64,000 bases of DNA from Bacillus massilioanorexius (lineage in GTDB: Bacteria > Bacillota > Bacilli > Bacillales > DSM-1321), in NCBI RefSeq assembly GCF_902374955.1, contig NZ_CABKRX010000100.1, positions 1-64,000 of the forward strand, in the 5' to 3' direction. The translations under genes and the position numbers were made by a program. The notes below the pieces were generated by a model, which did no database searches, was not told where the DNA came from, and was given only the letters and a program-made list of their open reading frames with translations. Positions 52,239 through 61,214 of the stretch are shown here, one piece after another. The first letter of the stretch is position 1, and the number at the start of each line of letters is the position of its first letter.

Positions 52239-53033
52239 CTATGCCTTTAAATCGCGTCGATTATGCAAAATAAAAGAGGCCCCAATGCAAAGGATGGAAA
52301 TGGCTAAGCATATAAACATATAGGTGGGCTCTAATCCATCTCTCAAAATAGTTTTTCCGTCAAAATATTTGAAGGGTGTGAGATATCGTAAGAAATCCGC
52401 TTTTTCACTTAAGTCTGCGAAAATCGACATAAATAAGCAAATCATAACAATGGCAAAGGATAAATTGCTAGCTATTTTCGATCTTTCTGTAAGGAAGGAT
52501 AGTAGCAGTCCGATACTGAAAAAAGTAAGCTGAATGAATAATAATCCTGTCATCATTGGTAAGAAGTCATCGGATATATTGGTATCTGTGACAGCTTTGG
52601 CAATAAGTACACTATAAATGAATGTTAGTGCATTTAACAAAATCATATCAATCAAACCAATACAAAGCTTGTAGCTCAGAATATGAGTTCTTTTCATTCC
52701 TTTTACATATAAAAACTCATAGGTTTTATCTCGTTCTTCCTTTGAAAAAATCATCGCACCCATACTTGATGCATGAAAGGCAGCTATAACAGCAACGTAT
52801 AAGAAGATAATCGAAAAAATTCCTACGACATTTGTTAAGTCGACCATTCCAGCTCCAAACAAGGTTTGTAAAGATTTCGGCATTTGTTCCATTAATTCAT
52901 TGAAGGATTGCCCGCTATCATTGGTTAAGCCAACAGATTTTGCAACACTGATGCCGATTAATACCATCATCCCTATTAGCCATAGGCATAATGACTTAAA
53001 ATTTGCTTTCCATTCCTGAATAAGTAAACTCAT
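52239..53033 (-). CDS. ABC-2 type exporter permease
   Basis: The 264-residue protein has six helices and the ABC-2 permease layout (SSMGAMIFSKEERDKTYEFL, then KRTHILSYKLCIGLIDMILL between helices 2 and 3). It is the second permease of a four-gene operon (TetR-ATPase-permease-permease) and would form a heteromeric pore with the protein encoded just upstream. The substrate is unknown. AAGGAGGGGAATATC precedes the ATG. Confidence 0.88.
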   Translation of the reverse strand: MSLLIQEWKANFKSLCLWLIGMMVLIGISVAKSVGLTNDSGQSFNELMEQMPKSLQTLFGAGMVDLTNVVGIFSIIFLYVAVIAAFHASSMGAMIFSKEERDKTYEFLYVKGMKRTHILSYKLCIGLIDMILLNALTFIYSVLIAKAVTDTNISDDFLPMMTGLLFIQLTFFSIGLLLSFLTERSKIASNLSFAIVMICLFMSIFADLSEKADFLRYLTPFKYFDGKTILRDGLEPTYMFICLAISILCIGASFILHNRRDLKA

Positions 53034-53047
53034 GATATTCCCCTCCT

Positions 53048-53839
53048 TTATGCATGAATGTCTTTTCGTTTATACAAATAGAAACCAAGAGCAACAAAAA
53101 GCATAGTTAAGATCATACCTGTTATAAACGTAGATATTTCATAGGAATGGTGCTCTACAATATAATTCGGATTTAAATAGCTCATAGGTGATAGAAATTT
53201 TAAAGCAGTATCATTGTACATATTGGCTACCATTTCAAGAGCGAAAAAAAGTGCTCCAACACCAATACCCAATGTAACTGGAGATTTAATTTTTCTAAAG
53301 CAGCAGCCCATGAAAAAACCAAAGGAAAGAAACATGACCTGCGTAAAGAAAAGAGCTCCTGCCAATAAGAAAAATGCACTCCAATCGATGTTATCTACAA
53401 AAGAAATCGCTGCAAAATAAGTAGCTGTTACACAGACAATGTTCGTAAGTACAATACAGATAAAGACGGAAAATAGTTTTTCACTTAAGATTTGCATTCG
53501 ATTCATAGGTTTTGTAAAAAGAAAATCACTTGTTTTACGAGCCGTTTCCTTTGAGATAACACCTGTTCCGAAAATCAGGGCCTGGATGGCTCCGACAAAA
53601 ATTAAATAGACCACACAAAAGCTGTAAAAACCATTAAAAGTAACAATACTAGCACTACCTAAACCGAAGGCTTTTAATACTTCTGGTGGATAATTGGCAA
53701 CAATATCAAGAAGTGCGTCGACATCTTTCGTATAAGAAGGGAAGATGGCAATAAAAATGAAGCCAAGTATTCCAAGAGTAATGGCCCAACTTATGGTTGA
53801 TTTAAAATGGCTCTTTAATTCATATTTTAAAACATTCAT
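53048..53839 (-). CDS. ABC-2 type exporter permease
   Basis: The 263-residue protein has six helices and the same architecture as the next gene in the operon (GTGVISKETARKTSDFLFTK, then MQILSEKLFSVFICIVLTN). It lies 13 bases after the ATPase gene. The two permeases probably pair. AAGGAGGCCTTACTC precedes the ATG. Confidence 0.88.
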   Translation of the reverse strand: MNVLKYELKSHFKSTISWAITLGILGFIFIAIFPSYTKDVDALLDIVANYPPEVLKAFGLGSASIVTFNGFYSFCVVYLIFVGAIQALIFGTGVISKETARKTSDFLFTKPMNRMQILSEKLFSVFICIVLTNIVCVTATYFAAISFVDNIDWSAFFLLAGALFFTQVMFLSFGFFMGCCFRKIKSPVTLGIGVGALFFALEMVANMYNDTALKFLSPMSYLNPNYIVEHHSYEISTFITGMILTMLFVALGFYLYKRKDIHA

Positions 53840-53852
53840 GAGTAAGGCCTCC

Positions 53853-54737
53853 TTATTCTTTATCGTAATAGTGTAAGAAAATTTCTTCTAAATCAGGCTC
53901 GGTAATATCTAGGTTCACTAGCGATAGGGTGCTAATCTCTGAAATTACATGATTAATATTGCCTTTGAAAATAAAGGAGGCGTGGGTACCATTAATCGAA
54001 AGTTGAGTAACACCTTCGAGTTGAAATAAATTGTCATCTATTGGAGTAGCTGTTTCTAGATTTACCTTTTTATAGCTGTTTTCTCGTAAGGCGGCAATCG
54101 TTTCAAGCTTGATGATCTTTCCATTTTTAATAAAGCCGACACGATCACAAAGCTTTTGAACCTCTGATAAAATGTGAGAAGAAAAGAAAATTGTCGCACC
54201 TTTTCTATTTTCTTCTTTTATCAGTTCAAAAAATTTATTTTGCATCAATGGATCAAGTCCGCCGGTAGGTTCATCTAAAATGATTAATTTCGGACTATGG
54301 AGAAGCCCCTGGATAATTCCTACTTTCTTTCGATTACCAAATGACAAATCTTCAATTTTTTTATTTTGGTCAAGCTCTAATAGCTCGCATAATTGTTTTA
54401 TACGAGCTGTACAATCTTTCTTGTAAAAAGAAGAGGAATATTTCAATAAATCTTTCACTTTCATATTGTCATAATAAAAAACTTCACTCGGAAGATACCC
54501 TATTTCTTTAGCTATTTCACTTGAATATTTAATACAGTCCATTCCGAAAATTTTTGCGGAACCGCTTGTCGGATAAATGAGCGATAGTAATGTACGAATA
54601 GTTGTGGATTTTCCTGCTCCGTTAGGCCCGATAAAACCAAATATCTCACCTTCTTTAATATCGAGCGTAATATCTTCAATGCCGCGTTCTTTTCCATAAC
54701 GTTTCGTTAAGCCTTTAATTTCAATGACATTGTTCAT
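53853..54737 (-). CDS. ABC transporter ATPase
   Basis: The 294-residue protein is a DrrA/CcmA-type export ATPase with Walker A (GPNGAGKSTT), signature (LSFGNRKKVGIIQGL), Walker B (LIILDEPTGGLDP) and H-loop (FFSSHILSEVQ). A C-terminal dimer extension follows. Its start overlaps the TetR stop by 4 bases (ATGA). It energises the two permeases. AAGGAGGAATATTT precedes the ATG. Confidence 0.93.
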   Translation of the reverse strand: MNNVIEIKGLTKRYGKERGIEDITLDIKEGEIFGFIGPNGAGKSTTIRTLLSLIYPTSGSAKIFGMDCIKYSSEIAKEIGYLPSEVFYYDNMKVKDLLKYSSSFYKKDCTARIKQLCELLELDQNKKIEDLSFGNRKKVGIIQGLLHSPKLIILDEPTGGLDPLMQNKFFELIKEENRKGATIFFSSHILSEVQKLCDRVGFIKNGKIIKLETIAALRENSYKKVNLETATPIDDNLFQLEGVTQLSINGTHASFIFKGNINHVISEISTLSLVNLDITEPDLEEIFLHYYDKE

Positions 54738-55351
54738 AAATATTCCTCCTTATAAAATGCCTGACGATACATTTGTAAGTAGGCATCAAATTCTATGCAA
54801 ATCTGTTCAGGGTTAAATTCTTCTAGCACCATCTTTTGATCGACTAATCCTTTAGAAGACCAGATTATCGTGTTTAATATCTTTTCAAAGTTCGAAGCGT
54901 CTTTAAACTTTGAAAAATCCACCTTACTAAATACTTTAGTGAGGGCATCTTGAGACAACTTTTCATTTTGCTGGTTAATTTCTTCTGCCACTTCGGGTGC
55001 AGTTTCATAATATGCCTGCATAACAAAATTGAAAATCGCTGGATATTGCTTAATAATCTTTAGTTTGTTTATCGTACTTTTACGAATAATTTCGAAAAAA
55101 TCAGTCTCTTCGTCATCCATGGCTATATATAGTTTTTCAGCAATGTAATCCAAGCAATATTCATATAAATCAAGATAGAGTTTCTTCTTAGAGCCAAAAT
55201 AATGAAAAAGTAATCCTTTTGAAATACCAGCACGTGTGATAATTTCGTCCGTTGTTGCCTTTTTATAGCTATGCTTACCGAAAATCGTAATAGCTCCGTT
55301 TATAATCCTGTCTCGTTTCTCTTGAGGTAAGTTTAAAAACTTTTCGTTCAT
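54734..55351 (-). CDS. TetR-family regulator of the ABC exporter
   Basis: The 205-residue repressor has the TetR HTH (RDRIINGAITIFGKHSYKKA, TTDEIITRAGISKGLLFHYF) and a helical effector domain. It is the first gene of the operon and has two palindromic operators in its promoter region, so autorepression of the exporter is expected. The effector is unknown. Confidence 0.92.
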   Translation of the reverse strand: MNEKFLNLPQEKRDRIINGAITIFGKHSYKKATTDEIITRAGISKGLLFHYFGSKKKLYLDLYEYCLDYIAEKLYIAMDDEETDFFEIIRKSTINKLKIIKQYPAIFNFVMQAYYETAPEVAEEINQQNEKLSQDALTKVFSKVDFSKFKDASNFEKILNTIIWSSKGLVDQKMVLEEFNPEQICIEFDAYLQMYRQAFYKEEYL

Positions 55352-55377
55352 CGTAACGCATCCCTTTTGGTTATGTA

Positions 55378-55430
55378 TTGACTAAAGTAGTCAATAAAGT
55401 CAGTTTAATCTCGTTGACTATTTTAGTCAA
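55378..55430. promoter_or_regulatory. Two identical-core TetR operators
   Basis: TTGACTA-AAG-TAGTCAA (55378-55394) and TTGACTA-TTT-TAGTCAA (55414-55430) are perfect 7-bp palindromes with a 3-nt centre, 36 bp apart, upstream of the TetR gene. Confidence 0.85.
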
Positions 55431-55621
55431 TGGGCTAATTATTGTATTATTCATAGTTTTCTTTATATAAGGAATTGTCTGTAGCGTATAGAATTTTCCC
55501 TTATTGAAGTAACTGTAAACTCTGTATGAACTTTTTTGTGTACATATATAAATCAAAGTCTATTTCTAAAAACAGATATAGTACAATAATGGAATAAATT
55601 GTATTTTTAGGAGGAGTAGGA

Positions 55622-56431
55622 ATAAGTGATACCAAGAGAATTGTCCAATTATGTTTACTGGTATTAGTGGTGTTGTTACTAAGTTCTTGTTTTAAGAAAG
55701 AAGATCTTGAACAACCGATAAAAGACTATTTTTTAAAAGAGTATGGAATAAAAGAAGAAATAAAAATACTTTCAACTGATAATAATTGGTTGGAAGGAAT
55801 TGCTCATCAAACGTATGTAGAAATAAAGAAGCCTTATCACACAGTAATCTTTCTTTGGATTGAAAGGGATACATATGAGATTAATAAAGATCCTGTTTTT
55901 GGTGATGATGTGTTTCTTGAAATTTTTAAAGGAGCATATATAGAGCAGAATAAAGAGGTTATAAAATTGTCAGATGAGATTATAAATAACTATCATCTAG
56001 TACGTGAATTTCCTAATGATGAAATAAAAGGTAAGGTTATTCCCTACTATCTAAATGTTAGGATAGATGAAAAGCAAAAGAATGATCTTAAGTATGAATT
56101 TGTTAGTAGTCAGAAGTTAGATACAAAGGAGATTATACCAAAGTTAACTTTTAATAAAGTTAGTGAGAATGGAGAGTATGCAGGTACCATAAATTTTAAT
56201 TATTACTATAATATCTATCAAAATAGTCCTAATATCCCGAAGGCAGAAGCTATTTTAAAAGAGTATGAGAGAAGTAGAGTATTGACTGAAGGGGTGTATA
56301 GGATTTCGATTTCAATAATGGAGCATTCTCTAGAGAGTCTTTCGTACGGCTCTGAAGAGTCATCTAGTGTTCTATTTCGAGTGAATCATTTGGGAGAATT
56401 TCAAATCATTTCGGTAGAAAACAATCAATAG
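55622..56431 (+). CDS. Lipoprotein, unknown function, probably with ATA start codon
   Basis: The reading frame contains a perfect lipoprotein signal (KRIVQLCLLVLVVLLLSSC), but no ATG, GTG or TTG precedes it. AGGAGGAG (55609-55616) lies 5 bases before ATA 55622, the only candidate at the right spacing. The mature part (about 250 residues) is beta-rich and charged, with no recognised domain. A shorter GTG start (55667) would remove half of the signal. Either the codon is an unusual start or ATG has mutated to ATA. The product may be a DUF1672-like lipoprotein, which I cannot prove. Confidence 0.6.
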   Translation: MSDTKRIVQLCLLVLVVLLLSSCFKKEDLEQPIKDYFLKEYGIKEEIKILSTDNNWLEGIAHQTYVEIKKPYHTVIFLWIERDTYEINKDPVFGDDVFLEIFKGAYIEQNKEVIKLSDEIINNYHLVREFPNDEIKGKVIPYYLNVRIDEKQKNDLKYEFVSSQKLDTKEIIPKLTFNKVSENGEYAGTINFNYYYNIYQNSPNIPKAEAILKEYERSRVLTEGVYRISISIMEHSLESLSYGSEESSSVLFRVNHLGEFQIISVENNQ

Positions 56432-56500
56432 GAGTTTGTTCCGTTTCTTTCTATTAAGAGCTCTTGTTTCATGCTTTACTAATTTCTATATAATTTATCA

Positions 56501-56541
56501 AGGGGGTGTCCAACAAAGCTGTAGCTTTAGGACATCCCTTC
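56501..56541 (+). terminator. Nested hairpin terminator
   Basis: GGGGTGTCC pairs with GGACATCCC (one wobble), with AAAGCT/AGCTTT forming an inner stem. It follows the lipoprotein gene. Confidence 0.7.
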
Positions 56542-56768
56542 TTATATAATACCAGCGGCTCTCTTCTTTGAAGTCTGGCTAAACCTTTAGAGAATACGTA
56601 TTCTTGACGTCATTTGTTAGAGTTTTTGTTCTCCTATCCTATTTTATTAAAATAAGTGTATGGAGAAGAAAACGGGGTATATAGTACTAGTCATCCAATC
56701 TTTATATCATTAAAGTTAGAATTCATAAATCTTTCGAAAAATTACCATAATTGTTATCTAACATAAGG
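56542..56768. other. Gene-free stretch
   Basis: AT-rich, no gene recognised. It should hold part of the ppk promoter region. Confidence 0.3.
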
Positions 56769-56815
56769 TTATTATTATATTACAGTTGTAATATAGAATT
56801 ATTATTACATTACAG
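56769..56815. repeat. 17-bp direct repeat upstream of ppk
   Basis: TTATTATTATATTACAG (56769-56785) and TTATTATTACATTACAG (56799-56815) differ at one base and start 30 bp apart. They are possible regulator sites. A PhoP box arrangement was considered, but the 5-bp spacing of TTHACA-type repeats is not clear. Confidence 0.45.
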
Positions 56816-56873
56816 AAAGTATAATTTATTTTAAAAATGATAGTAAATACATCGATTGAAAGAAGGACTTTAG

Positions 56874-59093
56874 ATGGCAAAAGTAAAAAGTAAATACGAC
56901 TTCAGTTATACAGAAAATAGAGAACTATCGTGGTTAAAGTTTAATAATCGAGTACTAGAGGAAGCCAGTGATCTCAGAAATCCATTGTATGAGAGATTGA
57001 AGTTCGTCTCTATTTTTGAAAGCAATTTAGATGAGTTTTTTATGATTCGAGTAGGTAGTTTAACCGATTTATCTCTCCTAAAAGGAAATCGTATTGATAA
57101 AAAAAGTGGCTTAACGATTAACGAGCAGTTAAAAGCCATTTTTAAAGAAGTTGCACCACAATATAAATATAGAGATAAGGTTTTTGCAGATATTACGAAG
57201 CAAATGAAAGCGCATGATATTTATCATATGAATATGAAAGACTTAGAAATCAAAGATCGTAATTTCATTGAGCAGTACTTTTCTACATATGTATTACCAG
57301 TTCTTTCACCACAAATCGTGGATATGCATCATCCTTTTCCACATTTATTAAATAAGTCGTTAAACATCTTTTTAATGATGAGGAACCAAGAACAAACTTC
57401 TTTTGGGATTATACCTTTACCAAGTACACTTCCAAAAATGATTTTCTTACCAGGTAATAATGTTCGTTATATTTTACTTGAACAAATTATTTTAGAATAT
57501 GTGAACAAAGTGTTTGATACTTATGAAATTATGGACAAGGTAGTCATTGCAGTAACAAGAAACGCAGACATAAGTCCTGAGGATGAAGTATTTGCAGATG
57601 ATGATGATTATCGCCATCACATGAAGAAAATATTAAAAAAACGCAAGCGCCTAGCACCAGTTAGATTAGAAATTCAAAATGATGCGAATCCAAAATTGAT
57701 CGAATATTTATGTGATAGATTAAATATTAAAAAAGAACAAGTATACAAAAGTAAAGCACCATTATGTATGTCTTATGTATTCTCACTGCAAGATAAATTT
57801 TCGGTTTCGCAAGAACGTGAGTTATCTTATCCTGTATTTGAACCACAACCGCCAGCTTGTGTTTCTAAAAATGAAAGTATGATAATTCAAGTACGTAAAA
57901 AAGATTTATTGATGCATTATCCATATGAACAGATGGAACCATTTTTGAGATTAGTAAAGGAAGCGGCATATGATCCAAATGTCATTTCTATTAAAATTAC
58001 CATATACCGATTATCAAAGAATTCTAAACTAGTAGAATACTTAATTGAAGCGGCTGAAAATAATAAGGAAGTAACGGTTCTAGTTGAATTACGCGCACGA
58101 TTTGATGAAGAAAATAATATTGAGTGGGCAGAGAGACTAGAAGCAGCTGGTTGTACGATTATTTATGGATTTGAAGGATTTAAAGTTCATTCGAAAATTT
58201 GCTTAATTACTTATATACAAAATAATGTTATTCAATATGTAACGCAGATTGGAACAGGTAACTATAGTGAAAAAAGTGCCAAAATGTATACAGACTTTTC
58301 TTTTATAACAGCAAGTAAACGAATTGGAAATGATGCAGCTACTTTCTTTAAAAATATGTCTCTTTCTAATTTAGATGGTCAATATGCACATTTGCTTGTA
58401 GCACCAACAAGCTTAAAATCTGGTATTATGCAAAAGATTGATGAAGAGATTGTTAAAGCTCAAGCGAATTACAGCGGCAGAATCATTATGAAAATGAATT
58501 CTCTTACTGACCGTGATTTAATTAATAAGCTTTCAGAGGCTTCGTGTGCAGGAGTAAAAATCAGCTTGATTGTTCGTGGCATTTGTTGTTTAACGCCAAA
58601 AATAAAAGGAAAAACCGAAAATATTGAAGTTATAAGTATTTTAGGTCGCTTCCTAGAACATGCTCGTGTTTATTGCTTTGGCGAAGGAAATAGTATGGAG
58701 CTATATATAAGTTCTGCTGATATTATGACTAGAAACATGGAGAAAAGGGTAGAAATTGCTTGCCCAATTTATGATCCAGATATTAAACGTCGCATTTATG
58801 ATGTATTAGATGTTCAATTACACGATAATGTCAAAGCGAGAGAACTTCAAGAAGATAAGCAGTATAAGAGACGTACAGATAATGGCTATAAATCAGTTGA
58901 CGCTCAATCTTATTTTATGGAAGAAGCACTGAGAGGCTCTTACTATGAAGTAGATGAAGAAGAAGAGTATGAAGTAGATTATCAGAACCAATTAATCCAA
59001 ACAGTACCTATATTTATACAAAAACCACGTAAACTTCCTAGAATTACAAAACGTCCTAGAAAGTCTAGATTTTTACTAACGGTAAAAAATTAA
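56874..59093 (+). CDS. ppk: Polyphosphate kinase 1
   Basis: The 739-residue protein makes polyphosphate from ATP. It has the PPK N domain (TENRELSWLKFNNRVLEEAS), the head domain and two PLD-like C domains. The autophosphorylated His439 lies in FEGFKVHSK, and a second conserved His in GRFLEHARVYCF. ELRARFDEENNIEWAERLEA is also intact. A C-terminal tail of about 55 residues, acidic then basic (DEEEEYEVDYQ, then PRITKRPRKSR), extends beyond the usual core. AAGAAGGACTTTAG precedes the ATG. No ppx gene is adjacent. Confidence 0.95.
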   Translation: MAKVKSKYDFSYTENRELSWLKFNNRVLEEASDLRNPLYERLKFVSIFESNLDEFFMIRVGSLTDLSLLKGNRIDKKSGLTINEQLKAIFKEVAPQYKYRDKVFADITKQMKAHDIYHMNMKDLEIKDRNFIEQYFSTYVLPVLSPQIVDMHHPFPHLLNKSLNIFLMMRNQEQTSFGIIPLPSTLPKMIFLPGNNVRYILLEQIILEYVNKVFDTYEIMDKVVIAVTRNADISPEDEVFADDDDYRHHMKKILKKRKRLAPVRLEIQNDANPKLIEYLCDRLNIKKEQVYKSKAPLCMSYVFSLQDKFSVSQERELSYPVFEPQPPACVSKNESMIIQVRKKDLLMHYPYEQMEPFLRLVKEAAYDPNVISIKITIYRLSKNSKLVEYLIEAAENNKEVTVLVELRARFDEENNIEWAERLEAAGCTIIYGFEGFKVHSKICLITYIQNNVIQYVTQIGTGNYSEKSAKMYTDFSFITASKRIGNDAATFFKNMSLSNLDGQYAHLLVAPTSLKSGIMQKIDEEIVKAQANYSGRIIMKMNSLTDRDLINKLSEASCAGVKISLIVRGICCLTPKIKGKTENIEVISILGRFLEHARVYCFGEGNSMELYISSADIMTRNMEKRVEIACPIYDPDIKRRIYDVLDVQLHDNVKARELQEDKQYKRRTDNGYKSVDAQSYFMEEALRGSYYEVDEEEEYEVDYQNQLIQTVPIFIQKPRKLPRITKRPRKSRFLLTVKN

Positions 59094-59117
59094 CTTTTAA
59101 CAAGTAAAACGAGCTAT

Positions 59118-59174
59118 ATAAAGAGTAGAGGCGCTCAAAAAGGGGTGATAAAGCCCTTTTTGAACGCCTCTTTT
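59118..59174. terminator. Hairpin, repeat family copy C
   Basis: TATAAAGAGTAGAGGCG (59118-59134) leads into AGAGGCGCTCAAAAAGGG (59127-59144) paired with CCCTTTTTGAACGCCTCT (59154-59171), one mismatch. It lies between convergent ppk and holin-like genes. Confidence 0.8.
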
Positions 59175-59190
59175 GAATTATAAGTAGGAA

Positions 59191-59520
59191 TTAATCTTTT
59201 TCTCGAAGTGCACTTTGCACTAGACTGAGAAGGATACTTCCTATTAGTGCTCCCCAAAATGATGATACTGTGAAGCCACTGATGAATTGAGAAGCAAGAA
59301 AGAAAATAAGCGCATTGATAATAAAAGAAAATAATCCAAACGTTAATAAGGTGATTGGTAATGAGAGTATATGCAAAATTGGTTTCACAAATATATTCAG
59401 GACACCAATAATAAAAATAGCGATTAAAGCTGTTACATAGTTATCGATGTGAATACCTGTAAGCAAATAATCAATTCCTAATAACGCAAGACCGCTAATT
59501 AAAAATCGGATAATAAACAT
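59191..59520 (-). CDS. YvlD-like phage-holin-family membrane protein
   Basis: The 109-residue protein has four helices (LISGLALLGIDYLLTGIHI, YVTALIAIFIIGVLNIFVKP, LPITLLTFGLFSFIINALIF, then FWGALIGSILLSLVQSAL). It is the length and pattern of YvlD, a chromosomal member of the phage-holin superfamily 4TMS family, and is not evidence of a prophage. Its role is unknown. ATGGAGGAGAAAA precedes the ATG. Confidence 0.88.
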   Translation of the reverse strand: MFIIRFLISGLALLGIDYLLTGIHIDNYVTALIAIFIIGVLNIFVKPILHILSLPITLLTFGLFSFIINALIFFLASQFISGFTVSSFWGALIGSILLSLVQSALREKD

Positions 59521-59659
59521 TTTTCTCCTCCATTTCCTGTCAGGTTACAGGATAGTTCGTTTTTTAAATTATACACAATCAGCGTTGTTAAGTGAATATC
59601 TACAAACATATCCTAAAAGACATGAGTAAAGTACGTATCCATCTTGATTTCTTAAATGA

Positions 59660-60065
59660 AAATCCATTTTTATAGATACGTAAATAGTATCATCTAGCTT
59701 TGATGTCCATCTAGCAGCTGAAACCTCTCGGAGTAGTGATCTAGGGTCTCACCAATATAACATGTGCATTTTTTGTAAGTCTAAATCATCACTTGGAGTA
59801 GGGGTTCTATGTAATCGGCCCACGTATATTTTATGATTATTCGAGTCGTTTGTGTATTTCCATATTTATTGAGGGATTTTTTTCCTGGCGTTTGTCTAAT
59901 TCCTTTTCCTATATACAATAATCCATTTTTTCCATATATTAAACGATTCCAATAAAGGGTGTCTATTCAGTAATCAGTTACTTCATTTTGTAAAGAGTTG
60001 AGATCTTCTAGTTGATATGGACCAGACCAATCAATTTGGATAAGTTCTATGTTTACAATCTTCAT
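59660..60065 (-). pseudogene. Decayed GIY-YIG nuclease-domain gene
   Basis: From ATG 60065 the minus strand reads MKIVNIELIQIDWSGPYQLE, then NEVTDY followed by a stop where GIY would stand. After frameshifts it continues as LLYIGKG, then WKYTNDSNNHKIYVGRLHRT and PTPSDDLDLQKMHMLYW. This is the GIY-YIG family pattern (TDYGIYQxYG ... LLYIGK ... HKIYVGRLH). Several stops and at least one frameshift break it. The flanks 59521-59659 and 60066-60455 hold no other gene. Confidence 0.6.
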
Positions 60066-60455
60066 TGGATAATCCTACTACTGTTCGTATAATTTAAATA
60101 TACCAAAAGGAGTAGAGGTTTAGAAGAAAATGAATATTTTCTTTGTTTAAACCATTTGGTAGTGTTTTCCTCTTAAGAAATAGTAGTGTAAGAAGGAATT
60201 TCATAGAGATTTATAGAAATCATTACATAGTTGTAGTAAGAATGTTATATAAAATAGAGCAGTTATTTAACAGTTATAAAGGATAAAAGTATATAATTTT
60301 ATAAGATGAACAGTGTCTAGTCATATGACATGTCATTCATTGGTTTGAATGGATGAAAATCAAATCAACTATATTGTCAGCTTTCTTTGCTGTTAACGAT
60401 GAGTAAAAAGGGGTATAACAAGATGTAGTTAAGAATTATTGAAAAAATCACATTT

Positions 60456-60482
60456 ACAAAGTATACTTTGAGTATACTTTGT
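60456..60482. promoter_or_regulatory. 27-bp TetR operator
   Basis: ACAAAGTATACT (60456-60467) and AGTATACTTTGT (60471-60482) are perfect arms around TTG, 20 bases before the TetR ATG. Confidence 0.8.
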
Positions 60483-60502
60483 AGAATTGGGGTATACATA
60501 TC

Positions 60503-61129
60503 ATGAAAGATAATATTATTGCCTTACATCAGAAAAACATTGCAGAGGAGGCAAAAAATTTATTTTTAGATAGGGGTTTCAATGCTACATCGATAAATGA
60601 TATTTGTTCAAAGGCTGGTTATAGCCGAAGAACGGTTTATAAGTATTTCGAGAACAAGGAAGAGATTTTATATTATCTAATTATAGAAGGTTTGGAACAA
60701 CATCTTCTACATATTGAACAAGCCGTTAAGTCAAATACATCGTTTATTAGCCGATATGAGAAGATTTGTGAGTGTATGTTATTTTATTATGAGCATTGCT
60801 CAATATCAGCTCAATCTGTTGAACAATTCCAGAATAGTACGAACATAAAGCTGACACCCGCAGTTGAGCGTATATTGGAATTAGGTAAAAAGATAAATGA
60901 TATTCTAGCTTTATGGATAAAGGAAGGAAAAGAGGAAGGCGTGTTGGACGAATCGGTTGATATCATGCCTACGGTATATATTTTATCCTCAAATTTAAAT
61001 TCTTTATTTAAGCTTGTTACAACAAAAGGATCATATTTATCTAGCTCGCTTCATATGACGAAAGAAGAGTTTTTATCATATGGGTATGAGATGAATTTAA
61101 GAAGTCTTTTAAAAGAAGCTTCTCATTAA
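60503..61129 (+). CDS. TetR-family regulator
   Basis: The 208-residue protein has an N-terminal TetR HTH (KNLFLDRGFNATSINDICSK, AGYSRRTVYKYFENKEEILY) and a helical C-terminal effector domain. A perfect 27-bp palindrome overlaps its promoter region, so it is probably autoregulated. The sigma-factor gene follows 85 bases downstream on the same strand with no terminator between, so both may be expressed together. Confidence 0.9.
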   Translation: MKDNIIALHQKNIAEEAKNLFLDRGFNATSINDICSKAGYSRRTVYKYFENKEEILYYLIIEGLEQHLLHIEQAVKSNTSFISRYEKICECMLFYYEHCSISAQSVEQFQNSTNIKLTPAVERILELGKKINDILALWIKEGKEEGVLDESVDIMPTVYILSSNLNSLFKLVTTKGSYLSSSLHMTKEEFLSYGYEMNLRSLLKEASH

Positions 61130-61214
61130 AAATAAACTTTCTAACCATGTAGAGAGGATTTTAAAAAGAATGATTGCATAAACATCAATAGTGGTTTGAA
61201 AGGGAGGATTATAA

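Noticed and set aside
59191..59520. Prophage (holin-like protein)
   Set aside because: The protein matches the chromosomal YvlD type; no lysin, capsid, integrase or other phage genes are in the window.
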